From assembly GCA_013178165.1 (NCBI GenBank), contig JABLXG010000001.1, positions 81,605 to 145,604 on the forward strand: 64,000 bases of DNA, written 5' to 3'. The number at the start of each line of letters is the position of its first letter. The stretch's first letter is position 1. A program made the position numbers and the translations under genes. Below the pieces are notes generated by a model that was given only the letters and a program-made list of their open reading frames with translations, was not told where the DNA came from and did no database searches. Of this stretch, positions 19,894 to 27,492 are shown in pieces. The DNA is from Anaerolineae bacterium. GTDB taxonomy: Bacteria; Chloroflexota; Anaerolineae; Aggregatilineales; Ch27.

Positions 19894-21549
19894 CTATCCA
19901 GCTTCAGAGCCTCTGTCACGGGCCAGAATCAGGCTGAGCGCGAGCGCCGATGTGGCGATCAGCAGCAGGGCCGGTACTCCGACCTGACTCATCTGGGCCT
20001 CATTTTGTGCCGACCAGATCTGGGTGGTCAGAGTCTTGAAGCCGGTAGGAGCCAGCAACAGCGTGGCAGGCAGTTCTTTCGCCACGTTCAAAAACACCAG
20101 CGCCGCTCCGCCCAGTATGCCCGGTCGCACCAGCGGCAGGGTGACGCGCACGTTGACCTGCCAGCCGGGCAAACCTAGGCTGCGTCCGGCTTCTTCATAG
20201 CAAGGGTTGACCTGGGCCAGGGCGCTCTGGGTTGCACCGATGCTGAGCGGGAGGAAGCGAATCGCGTAGCCCAGGATGAGGATCGGGAAGGTCTGATACA
20301 GGCCGGGCAGATAGCTGGCGGCGAAGAACACCAGCGCCAGAGCGATCACCAGCCCCGGCAGGCTGTTACCCAGGTAAGCCAACCGCACCAGCCAGCTTCC
20401 CAGCGGTGACCATTGTTGCCGGGCCAGCAGCGCCAGCGGAAGGCCAGTCAGGCTCACCAGCACGGCAGTTACGGCGCTGATGACCGCTGTATTCGCGGCT
20501 GGCCGCGCCAGTGCGCTATAAAGCGGGTTGGCGCCGCTGTGAATAGCCTGAGCCGCCCAGCTGGCCAGGACGGCCAGCGGGGCGATTAGGCCCAATCCGA
20601 TCAGGGCAGCCAGGAATACCAGAGCGGGAAACCGCCACCAACCAAGGCGAACCAGGGGCGGCTGGCGCAGTGTGCTGGAGCCTCCGGCGCGGTAGTTGCG
20701 CAGGGAGGATGCCAGGCGGCGCTCAAGGGTGATCAGCGTTAGCGCCAGCGCAACCAAAACCAGCGCCAGCACTGCAGCGCGGGTGCGGTCAAATGAACTG
20801 GTATACTGCTGGAAAATCGCCCTGGTGAAAGTGTTGTAGCGGAGCAGGGCCACAGCCCCGAAATCGCTCAGGGTATACAGGGCAGTGAAGAGCATCCCAG
20901 TGCCAATAGCCGGACGGAGCTGAGGCAGGGTGACACGCCAGAAGACCGACCAGCGGCTGTGACCAAGACTGCGCGCTGTTTCCTCCTGCGCAGGGTCCAG
21001 GCGCAGCAGGGCGGCGCGTACCGGCAGGAGGACATAGGGGTAGGTGAAGAGGGTAATCACCAGCCAGACTCCGGGGAAGCCGTAAATAGACGGTAGTTCC
21101 TGGATGCCCAGCGGGCTGAGCGCTTGCTGGATGACTCCACGCGGACCAAGGAGAGCGATATACGCGATGGCGCCAATGAAGGATGGAATCGCCAGGGGCA
21201 GCGGACCGCTGACCAGCCACAGTCTTCGCAGCGGGATATCGGTGCGAGTGGTCAACCAGGCGACCAGTAGGCCAAGCACAGTGGCGCTCAGCGCGACGGC
21301 TGCGGCCAGTTTGAGACTGTTGGCAAGCACGCCCAACATACGCCCGGACAACAGAAAGGCAATACTGTCGGTCCCTGCCTGGGTAGCCCGCAGGAACAGG
21401 TAGCCTAGCGGGAGCAGCGATAGACTGACTATGACCGCTGCAAAGATATGCAGGGGAGAGCGCAGGTCAGCCGCCCGCAGGCGGCGTTGAGCGGGGCTGT
21501 GCTCGCGCAGGCGGCGAGTCTGCTGGCGGATGGCATCAGTGTAATGCAT
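19894..21549 (-). CDS. fbpB: Iron(III)-type ABC transporter permease (FbpB-like, two fused modules)
   Basis: 551 residues with about 12 membrane segments in two homologous halves, each with an EAA-type loop: EETARSLGHSRWSVFWRVTL in the first half and EEAGRSLGLPGWQVNVRVTL in the second. This duplicated architecture is typical of FbpB/SfuB ferric iron permeases. It follows the binding protein gene by 76 bases and precedes the YwiC-like gene. The ribosome site region (21550-21564) contains a small ATCAGG/CCTGAT inverted repeat that could partly sequester the AGGA. Confidence 0.86.
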   Translation of the reverse strand: MHYTDAIRQQTRRLREHSPAQRRLRAADLRSPLHIFAAVIVSLSLLPLGYLFLRATQAGTDSIAFLLSGRMLGVLANSLKLAAAVALSATVLGLLVAWLTTRTDIPLRRLWLVSGPLPLAIPSFIGAIAYIALLGPRGVIQQALSPLGIQELPSIYGFPGVWLVITLFTYPYVLLPVRAALLRLDPAQEETARSLGHSRWSVFWRVTLPQLRPAIGTGMLFTALYTLSDFGAVALLRYNTFTRAIFQQYTSSFDRTRAAVLALVLVALALTLITLERRLASSLRNYRAGGSSTLRQPPLVRLGWWRFPALVFLAALIGLGLIAPLAVLASWAAQAIHSGANPLYSALARPAANTAVISAVTAVLVSLTGLPLALLARQQWSPLGSWLVRLAYLGNSLPGLVIALALVFFAASYLPGLYQTFPILILGYAIRFLPLSIGATQSALAQVNPCYEEAGRSLGLPGWQVNVRVTLPLVRPGILGGAALVFLNVAKELPATLLLAPTGFKTLTTQIWSAQNEAQMSQVGVPALLLIATSALALSLILARDRGSEAG

Positions 21550-21625
21550 ATCAGGGGTCCTGATGTACTGTGCTCAGTTGCCGGGGAAAGCGAACAGGTT
21601 AATCACACTCCGGGCAGCCATCCGG

Positions 21626-22648
21626 TTACGGAAGAACGCCGGTCTCCGCCAGCATGTCCAGCGTTGTTTGCAGATCGGCCAGATCGCTCAGGTCGATTAC
21701 TGGCGCTGCAATCAGGTTCAGCGGTGTCAGGCGCGGATCCGGATCGACGCCATCGACCAGCGGGTATTCATACGTGGCAGTGGCGAAGTATTGTTGTGCG
21801 CTACGGCCAAGCAGGTACAGGATCAGACGCTGGCTGAGACCGGGCTGATGAGTGGTGTTGACAATACCGACGCCGGCCACGTTAATCAGCGAACCAGCAT
21901 CTCCCTCGGGGAAATAGTACAGCCTGACTGGCAGAGCTGGATTGACATCCAGGAAGGGGTACAGGTAGTAATGGTTGATCAGACCGGCGGCAATTTCCCC
22001 GTCAATCACTGCCTGAAGGACGGCGCGGTTATTGTCGTAGGCAACAGTTCTGTTAGCCTGCATGGCGGCCAGCCAGTTGCGCGTGGCGTCATCGCCCAGC
22101 AGGACGCGCAGGGCAGTGATGTGAGCCTGGAAGGAACCATTGGTTGGCGCCCAGCCGACCCGCCCGGCCCATGCCTCGCTGGCAAGGTCAAGGATCGAGG
22201 CTGGCAGGGTTGCCTCGTTGACCAGCGTGGTGTTATAGGCCAGCACACGCGCTCGACCTGACAGCCCGATCCACAGGTTCTGCGGTGAGCGATAGGCCGC
22301 CGGAACTCGTTCCAGAATATCGGATGGCAGCGGCAACAAGCGTCCGGCAGCCGCCAGGGCTCCCAGCGCACCGGCGTCCTGGGCGATGAAGAGATCAGCC
22401 GGGCTGTTTTCACCCTCCTCGAGGATGGTCGCTGCCATCTCTGCTGTTGAACCATAACGGACATCGACGGTAATGCCGGTTTCTGTGACAAACTGCTCCA
22501 GAAGCGGGGCAATGAGTCCCTCGCTACGACCGGAGTAGACGACCAGGTGTTCACTACTATCCTGGGCCAGCGAGGGCAGGGTGGCGGTTGCCAGCAGCGC
22601 CAGGGAGAGGATCAGCGCGGACTTACGGGACATCAGGCGCAAGAACAT
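21626..22648 (-). CDS. fbpA: Iron(III)-type ABC transporter substrate-binding protein (FbpA-like)
   Basis: 340 residues with a Sec signal peptide (ILSLALLATATLPSLAQ). The mature start HLVVYSGRSEGLIAPLLEQF is the standard beginning of ferric-binding proteins. Adjacent tyrosines at 227-228 (NHYYLYP) are in the position of the paired iron-ligand tyrosines of FbpA. The start ATG has an AAGGAGA six bases upstream. It is the first gene of the four-gene operon and lies about 70 bases downstream of a promoter that overlaps a Fur-like palindrome. The mature protein should bind ferric iron outside the membrane and deliver it to the permease. Confidence 0.88.
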   Translation of the reverse strand: MFLRLMSRKSALILSLALLATATLPSLAQDSSEHLVVYSGRSEGLIAPLLEQFVTETGITVDVRYGSTAEMAATILEEGENSPADLFIAQDAGALGALAAAGRLLPLPSDILERVPAAYRSPQNLWIGLSGRARVLAYNTTLVNEATLPASILDLASEAWAGRVGWAPTNGSFQAHITALRVLLGDDATRNWLAAMQANRTVAYDNNRAVLQAVIDGEIAAGLINHYYLYPFLDVNPALPVRLYYFPEGDAGSLINVAGVGIVNTTHQPGLSQRLILYLLGRSAQQYFATATYEYPLVDGVDPDPRLTPLNLIAAPVIDLSDLADLQTTLDMLAETGVLP

Positions 22649-22722
22649 GGCGATCTCCTTGAGGTGTGCAGTGTGTTACCAGTTCCGGCAAGTGAGAATG
22701 GATCGCAATAACCATCGTCTCC

Positions 22723-22751
22723 ATTCTATTGAGAATGGTTCTCAATAGCAA
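22723..22751 (-). promoter_or_regulatory. Iron operon promoter with Fur-like operator in the spacer
   Basis: On the minus strand TTGCTA (22751-22746), a 17-base spacer and TAGAAT (22728-22723) form a good housekeeping promoter. The whole spacer lies inside a perfect inverted repeat, TATTGAGAA-TGG-TTCTCAATA at 22727-22747, very similar to known GAGAAT-type Fur boxes. A second overlapping repeat, CCATTCT/AGAATGG (22721-22738), and a further GAGAATGG at 22694-22701 suggest more than one repressor dimer. Confidence 0.75.
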
Positions 22752-22765
22752 TAGTGAGCCAGGGC

Positions 22766-22780
22766 ACAAATGACATTTGT
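22766..22780. promoter_or_regulatory. Palindrome upstream of the iron promoter
   Basis: ACAAATG-A-CATTTGT is a perfect 7-1-7 palindrome 15 bases upstream of the iron operon -35 box. It overlaps a second repeat, ATGACA-TT-TGTCAT. It looks like an operator half-site arrangement, but no regulator can be named. Confidence 0.4.
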
Positions 22781-22870
22781 CATGGGCCGCGGTGATTATC
22801 GGGTTAGGGAGAGATGGACAGCAGCAGGGCGGCAGGAAGTCGACTGACGGTGCAGGTCTGTGATGGATAG

Positions 22871-23329
22871 TCAGGTAGAAGCCTGTTGTTCTGTTTCGCC
22901 GATTTTCTCGTTGAACCAGGCGATCAGGATTCGGAAGATATCGCTTTCGGTGATGATCCCGACTACGTGGCGTTGCTCGTCGACTACAGGCAGGCCGCCG
23001 ATCTTGTGGTCATGCATGATCTGTGCGGCCTCCTTGATGGTGCTTTCGGGAAACACGGTCAGGGGGTCTCTTGTCATCACCTTCCGGATTTTGAGCCGGG
23101 AAAGCAAATAGTTGATTTCCCAGATATCCAGCGAAGTTGCCTGGGAAGGTTTGGCGGCCAGAATGTCGGACTGGGAAATGATGCCGATCAACACGCCGTG
23201 TTCGTCCACGACGGGCAGGCGGCGAATGCGCTTCTTGCGCATCAGGGCGGCGGCGTCGGGCAGGACCATGTCCGGCGGAACACAGATCACGTCAGTAGTC
23301 ATCCAGTCCTTGACGAGCAGGTTTTTCAT
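22871..23329 (-). CDS. CBS-domain pair protein
   Basis: 152 residues made almost wholly of two CBS domains. The first begins VKDWMTTDVICVPPD and ends VLIGIISQSDIL; the second begins VRKVMTRDPL-like residues (KVMTRDPLTVFPE) and ends VVGIITESDIFRIL. CBS pairs bind adenine nucleotides and regulate partner proteins. The start at 23329 is chosen for AAGGG upstream and because it begins at the domain boundary. It lies upstream of the iron operon on the same strand but 220 bases away with its own promoter in between, so it is probably separate. Partner unknown. Confidence 0.82.
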   Translation of the reverse strand: MKNLLVKDWMTTDVICVPPDMVLPDAAALMRKKRIRRLPVVDEHGVLIGIISQSDILAAKPSQATSLDIWEINYLLSRLKIRKVMTRDPLTVFPESTIKEAAQIMHDHKIGGLPVVDEQRHVVGIITESDIFRILIAWFNEKIGETEQQAST

Positions 23330-23479
23330 CGTGTCCCTTGCCCTTCTGTCGTGGTCAGGCATCAGCTCTCGCACCAGGATAGGCTACGGCAACACGCGCC
23401 ACCGGTCGGCGCAGCGACAATGGTTTCTTAATCTCTATTGTCATTATGGATCGGAATCGGATGGCTGCAAGCTGTCGGG

Positions 23480-23488
23480 TGTTATAAT
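23480..23488 (+). promoter_or_regulatory. Extended -10 promoter for the M20 dipeptidase gene
   Basis: TGTTATAAT at 23480-23488 is an extended -10 element with a perfect hexamer. No good -35 box is present, as is usual for this type. The ribosome site follows about 30 bases later. Confidence 0.5.
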
Positions 23489-23526
23489 CAGCCCCATTGC
23501 CGCTGCGACTGCCTGAAGGAGGTTTC

Positions 23527-24900
23527 ATGGACGCCCATCTTTATGCCAGAACGTATCAGCAGCGCTCCCTGGAAGAACTGATTGCGCTGCTGCGCATCCC
23601 CAGCATCAGCACCCTGCCAGCCCACCAGGCCGATGTCCGTACCGCGGCAGACTGGCTTGTTGCTCATTTGAGGGGCATTGGTCTTGAGTCCCGGCTTTAT
23701 GAGACTGCCGGGCACCCGATTGTCTATGCCCAGTGGCTGGGTGCCGGGGCTTCGCCAACAGTGCTGATCTACGGCCATTATGACGTTCAGCCGCCCGATC
23801 CCATTCAGGAGTGGCACACCCCGCCCTTTGAGCCAACGCTGCGGGATGGCCGCCTGTATGCTCGCGGCGCCTCGGATGACAAGGGCCAGCTCTTCGCTCA
23901 CATCAAAGCGGTGGAAGCCCTGTTGCGGACTGAGGGACGCCTGCCCGTCAATGTCAAATTCATTATTGAAGGCGAAGAGGAAACCGGCTCACCTAACTTA
24001 GCGCCGTTTATCCGTGCGCATCAGGACTTGCTGGTGGCTGATGTGGTGTTGGTCTCTGATACACACTCTCGTTCGCTGGAGCAGCCGTCGATTGTGTATG
24101 CTCTGCGCGGCATGGCCTATATGGAGCTGGAGGTGAGGGGGCCAAAGCGTGACCTCCATTCCGGGACCTATGGCGGCGCAGTGCACAATCCGGCTCAGGC
24201 ATTGTGTGAGTTGATTGCCCGGCTGCACAACGACAACGGCACAGTGACGGTGCCCGGCTTCTATGATCGCGTGCGTCCGCTCGATGAGGAGGAACGGGCA
24301 GCGCTCAACCAGGCGCCGTATACCGAAGCGGCGTTGAAGGCCGAGACCGGTGTACAGGCCGCCTGGGGTGAAGCCGAATACCGCCTCCACGAGCGTATCG
24401 GAGCGCGGCCAACGCTGGAGGTCAATGGTCTGGTGAGCGGCTGGACCGGCGAGGGAGCCAAGACCGTCCTGCCAGCGAAAGCACTAGCCAAGATCAGTTG
24501 CCGGCTGGTTGCTGATCAGGATCCGCAAGAGATCTACCACCTGGTACGGGATTACATCGCCCGGATCACACCGCCGACGGTCAGCACAGAGGTGCGGCTA
24601 TTGCACTATGGATTGCCTGCCATCACTGATCGGCATTCACCAGCCGTACAGGCGGCGGTAGCTGCATACGAGGAGGGCTGGGGCGCGCGGCCCATCTTTA
24701 CACGGGAAGGCGGTTCCATCCCGATCGTGGCTGAATTCCAGTCCAGCCTCAGAGCGCCGGTGGTGCTGATGGGATTTGGCCTGCCTGATGACGCTTTGCA
24801 CGCGCCGAATGAGAAACTGACGCTGGAATGCTTCTGGCGCGGTATCGCCACATCGATCAGCTTTATCACTCGCGCAGCAGCATTGCCGGTCCGCGACTGA
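23527..24900 (+). CDS. M20-family dipeptidase
   Basis: 457 residues. Metal-site motifs of the M20 family are present: YGHYDVQPPDP (His and Asp), ARGASDDKGQ (bridging Asp) and IEGEEETGSPNL (catalytic Glu pair). The length and the HSGTYGG region fit the CNDP2/PepV-type cytoplasmic dipeptidases, which use a dinuclear zinc or manganese centre. The ATG at 23527 has AAGGAGG six bases upstream, so the longer frame from 23497 is rejected. The last 35 bases overlap the convergent glycosyltransferase gene. Confidence 0.88.
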   Translation: MDAHLYARTYQQRSLEELIALLRIPSISTLPAHQADVRTAADWLVAHLRGIGLESRLYETAGHPIVYAQWLGAGASPTVLIYGHYDVQPPDPIQEWHTPPFEPTLRDGRLYARGASDDKGQLFAHIKAVEALLRTEGRLPVNVKFIIEGEEETGSPNLAPFIRAHQDLLVADVVLVSDTHSRSLEQPSIVYALRGMAYMELEVRGPKRDLHSGTYGGAVHNPAQALCELIARLHNDNGTVTVPGFYDRVRPLDEEERAALNQAPYTEAALKAETGVQAAWGEAEYRLHERIGARPTLEVNGLVSGWTGEGAKTVLPAKALAKISCRLVADQDPQEIYHLVRDYIARITPPTVSTEVRLLHYGLPAITDRHSPAVQAAVAAYEEGWGARPIFTREGGSIPIVAEFQSSLRAPVVLMGFGLPDDALHAPNEKLTLECFWRGIATSISFITRAAALPVRD

Positions 24901-26383
24901 TATCGGAGGGAACGGCTGTGCCCCATGCTGGCGGCGGGATCAGGCGGTAGACGGTGAAGTTATCCTGCTGTATGGCCACTTGAGGGGAAAAGCCGGCGTT
25001 ACTCAGCGCGCGTAGCCATGGTGTGACAGGCGCCCAGGAAGGCGCGACGAAGTATCGCGGCTGAGGATCAGGCTGACGAAGCGCATCTGTTACCAGCGCC
25101 ACAGGGGTAGGGTAATACGTCAGGCGCAGCCACATGTCAGGTGGGCGGCGCTGGCCGGTGTACCACCAGAGCAACCAGCCAATCCAGCGGTCATAGACGA
25201 TTGTGCCGGGCGGGAGCGTGTTCAGGAAGGTCGCCGTCCGGACAATGCCGATGTGCTGGCTGCGGGTGGCTTCAAGGACGGGGCTGGTACGCGGCGTGGC
25301 AATCAAACTGGCGAGGATGATCAGCAGCACGATCGCGGTAGCAGGACGCAGGCGGGAATGCTGCAGGCGACTGCCGTAGACATCAGCGCTGCGGGCAAAC
25401 AGGATGGCCGCCAGAGGAAGCACAGGATGCACGTAGCGGTCATACATGTTGAACGCCAGCAGCCAGTAGACCAGCAACCAGCCGAGACTGTACAGAATCA
25501 GGACAAGATCGACAGCGGCATGGTGATCGCGTGGCTTCCGGCGCAGCAGCATGGCCGTTCCCGTGATTGTGACGGTCAGGATGATCGGCCCGCCGAGCGC
25601 CTGGCTCAGGTGGTCCAGCCAGGTCAACAGGCGAGGGATGACTTCCTCCATGTTGACCAGACCTTGTGGAGCGTTGTTGGCCAGGCCAAGCGCCCACCAA
25701 CCAGTTGTGGCTTGGCGCGCGGCGTCCCAGGCGAAGGGCAGGATGGCGATAGCCGCTGCAATGATTGCCAGCAGGCGTGTGGATGCCGGTTGACGATGCC
25801 GTCGGGCAACCAGCCCCAGGGTAACGATCAGGGGGAGGGCCTGCAGAGCCGACTGCTTGACCGTGAAGGCCAGCGCCGTAAAAAGCATTGTGGGTCCCCA
25901 CTGCCTGCGGCCTGACGCCGCGCAGGCCAGCAGAACAAAAAGCGCCAGCAGTGGATCGACGAACACGCTCCCGGCAAGCGCCACGTCGAGTGGAGCGAGC
26001 GCCATTACTGTTACAGCCAGCGCCGCAATCCAGCGGCTCCGGTAGAGTCCCCACGCCAACGCCCAGAGGGCGGCCAGACTGAGCACGCTGGCGTAGAAAG
26101 TGGGCAAACGGGCTGCCCATTCGCTTGGATCGGTGAAGAGCTTGAAGCTCAACGCCGTGACAAAGAAGGCCAGCGGCGGTTTGTCCACAGGCAAGCCCAG
26201 CAGGTAGGGGTTGTTCTCGTGGCTGATCTGGCGGGCGAAGGTGGCATACAGCGCCTCGTCGACATCGAATGGCGCTGTAGTCCAGGGCAGGGGCGCCCGG
26301 AGCACCGCGCCCAGGAGGAGCAGGGCGACGGGAAGGGCAAAGTGGAACAAGGGGTTATGGCAGGGCCGTGCGGGCCGGCTCAT
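24866..26383 (-). CDS. GT39/ArnT-like membrane glycosyltransferase
   Basis: About 505 residues with around 11 membrane segments. The first periplasmic loop has FDVDEALYATFARQI and LPVDKPPLAFF, the acidic and DKPP-type motifs of the GT39/GT83 (ArnT/Pmt-like) glycosyltransferases that use lipid-linked sugars. The start is the ATG at 26383, sharing its A with the TGA stop of the upstream GT2 gene (TGATG), which indicates translational coupling. The likely pathway is that the GT2 enzyme makes a polyprenyl-phosphate sugar and this protein transfers it outside the membrane. Confidence 0.82.
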   Translation of the reverse strand: MSRPARPCHNPLFHFALPVALLLLGAVLRAPLPWTTAPFDVDEALYATFARQISHENNPYLLGLPVDKPPLAFFVTALSFKLFTDPSEWAARLPTFYASVLSLAALWALAWGLYRSRWIAALAVTVMALAPLDVALAGSVFVDPLLALFVLLACAASGRRQWGPTMLFTALAFTVKQSALQALPLIVTLGLVARRHRQPASTRLLAIIAAAIAILPFAWDAARQATTGWWALGLANNAPQGLVNMEEVIPRLLTWLDHLSQALGGPIILTVTITGTAMLLRRKPRDHHAAVDLVLILYSLGWLLVYWLLAFNMYDRYVHPVLPLAAILFARSADVYGSRLQHSRLRPATAIVLLIILASLIATPRTSPVLEATRSQHIGIVRTATFLNTLPPGTIVYDRWIGWLLWWYTGQRRPPDMWLRLTYYPTPVALVTDALRQPDPQPRYFVAPSWAPVTPWLRALSNAGFSPQVAIQQDNFTVYRLIPPPAWGTAVPSDISRGPAMLLRE

Positions 26384-27081
26384 CAGTCTACAAAGCGATA
26401 GCGCAGCAACGTCCACGCCGCCCGCGGCGCATCGTGCCACCTGATCTTCTTGCCCTCTTCCCATTCGCGGCCATTGTAGCTAATGGGCACTTCGTAGATG
26501 CGGTGGCCGCGTTTGAGGACCTTGGCCGTGATTTCTGGCTCAAATTCGAAGCCGCGCGCATGCAGCGGGATCTGCTGGACGATCTCCCGCCGGAAGACCT
26601 TGTAACAGGTCTCCATATCCGTCAGGATGGTATTGTAAAGGATGTTGGTCAGCAGCGTGAGCATACGGTTGGCGACCATATTCCAGAAGAACATGGCTTT
26701 GGTCGGCCCGCCGCGGAAACGCGAACCGTAGACAACTTTGGCGATACCTTCTTCGATGGGTCTGAGCAGCGATGGGTAGTCGCGGGGATCATATTCCAGG
26801 TCGGCATCCTGGATGAGTACAATGTCGCCCGTTGCCGCGGCAAAGCCTGTCCGCACGGCTGCGCCTTTGCCCTGGTTGTGAGAGTGCAGGATCACCCGTA
26901 CAATAGGGTCGTTTTCAAACGTCTTGAGGATGTCACGTGTGCCATCCCGGGAGCCGTCGTCGACCACGATGATTTCAGTCGCCCGGTTGACAGCCTTGAC
27001 GCGCCGGATGATCTCGGCAATGGTCGGCTTTTCGTTATAGCAGGGGATGATCACACTTAAGGTCAACGGCTGGGTTTCCAC
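26383..27081 (-). CDS. GT2 glycosyltransferase, polyprenol-phosphate-sugar synthase type
   Basis: About 232 residues. It begins with LSVIIPCYNEKPTIAEIIRR and carries EIIVVDDGSRDGT and the metal-binding IQDADLEYDP, matching dolichyl/polyprenyl-phosphate mannose or glucose synthases (GT2). There is no membrane domain. The frame opens at 27147, but the GTG at 27081 has GGGAG six bases upstream. A strong promoter at 27137-27165 has its -10 box overlapping the upstream ATG candidate at 27138, so translation cannot begin there from that transcript. It is coupled to the downstream GT39 gene. Confidence 0.87.
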   Translation of the reverse strand: METQPLTLSVIIPCYNEKPTIAEIIRRVKAVNRATEIIVVDDGSRDGTRDILKTFENDPIVRVILHSHNQGKGAAVRTGFAAATGDIVLIQDADLEYDPRDYPSLLRPIEEGIAKVVYGSRFRGGPTKAMFFWNMVANRMLTLLTNILYNTILTDMETCYKVFRREIVQQIPLHARGFEFEPEITAKVLKRGHRIYEVPISYNGREWEEGKKIRWHDAPRAAWTLLRYRFVD

Positions 27082-27136
27082 ACCTGTCTCCCTGTGACGC
27101 GGACGGTTCAGGGCCGTCGATGCTGCCGATGGGGGC

Positions 27137-27165
27137 ATTATAGCCAACGGCGCCCCGGCTGTCTA
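27137..27165 (-). promoter_or_regulatory. Promoter of the glycosyltransferase operon
   Basis: On the minus strand TAGACA (27165-27160), a 17-base spacer and a perfect TATAAT (27142-27137). Transcription would start near 27130, giving a leader of about 50 bases before the GTG at 27081. Confidence 0.7.
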
Positions 27166-27492
27166 GCGCCGCTGGGGCTGTATGTACCTGGCACAAACAG
27201 TCAGAGGCATGCAGGCAGCACATCGTGAACAAGCCTGGAAAGGAAGGTGAGGGAAGAGACTGTATGATGCCTCCAAAAGCAAAATCAGACAGTTTGGGGG
27301 CGTTTATCAGTCTCCTGTATAATTATACCCGTCTCTGCCTTGATGCCCTATCTGCCATCAACAGGCCCAGACTTTACTTCCATACCTTAGTGCGCAGTGC
27401 CTTCGGGGATATCCTCGACGTGGTGTCGGGAGGCGAAGGCGTGTATTGTGTCTGAGCTGGTTCTGGCCCAGACAAAGGAGAGTAGTCTCACC
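27166..27492. other. Intergenic region between divergent operons
   Basis: About 330 bases between the glycosyltransferase promoter and the pyrophosphatase gene. A TATAAT at 27318-27323 with TTGGGG 18 bases upstream (27294-27299) is the probable pyrophosphatase promoter. No convincing gene is present; short frames lack ribosome sites and family features. Confidence 0.5.
27294..27323 (+). promoter_or_regulatory. Probable promoter of the pyrophosphatase gene
   Basis: TTGGGG (27294-27299), an 18-base spacer and a perfect TATAAT (27318-27323). The leader would be about 165 bases. Confidence 0.45.

Noticed and set aside
27225-27455. 76-codon plus-strand frame upstream of hppA
   Set aside because: It contains the probable hppA promoter, has no family features, and is not preceded by its own promoter.
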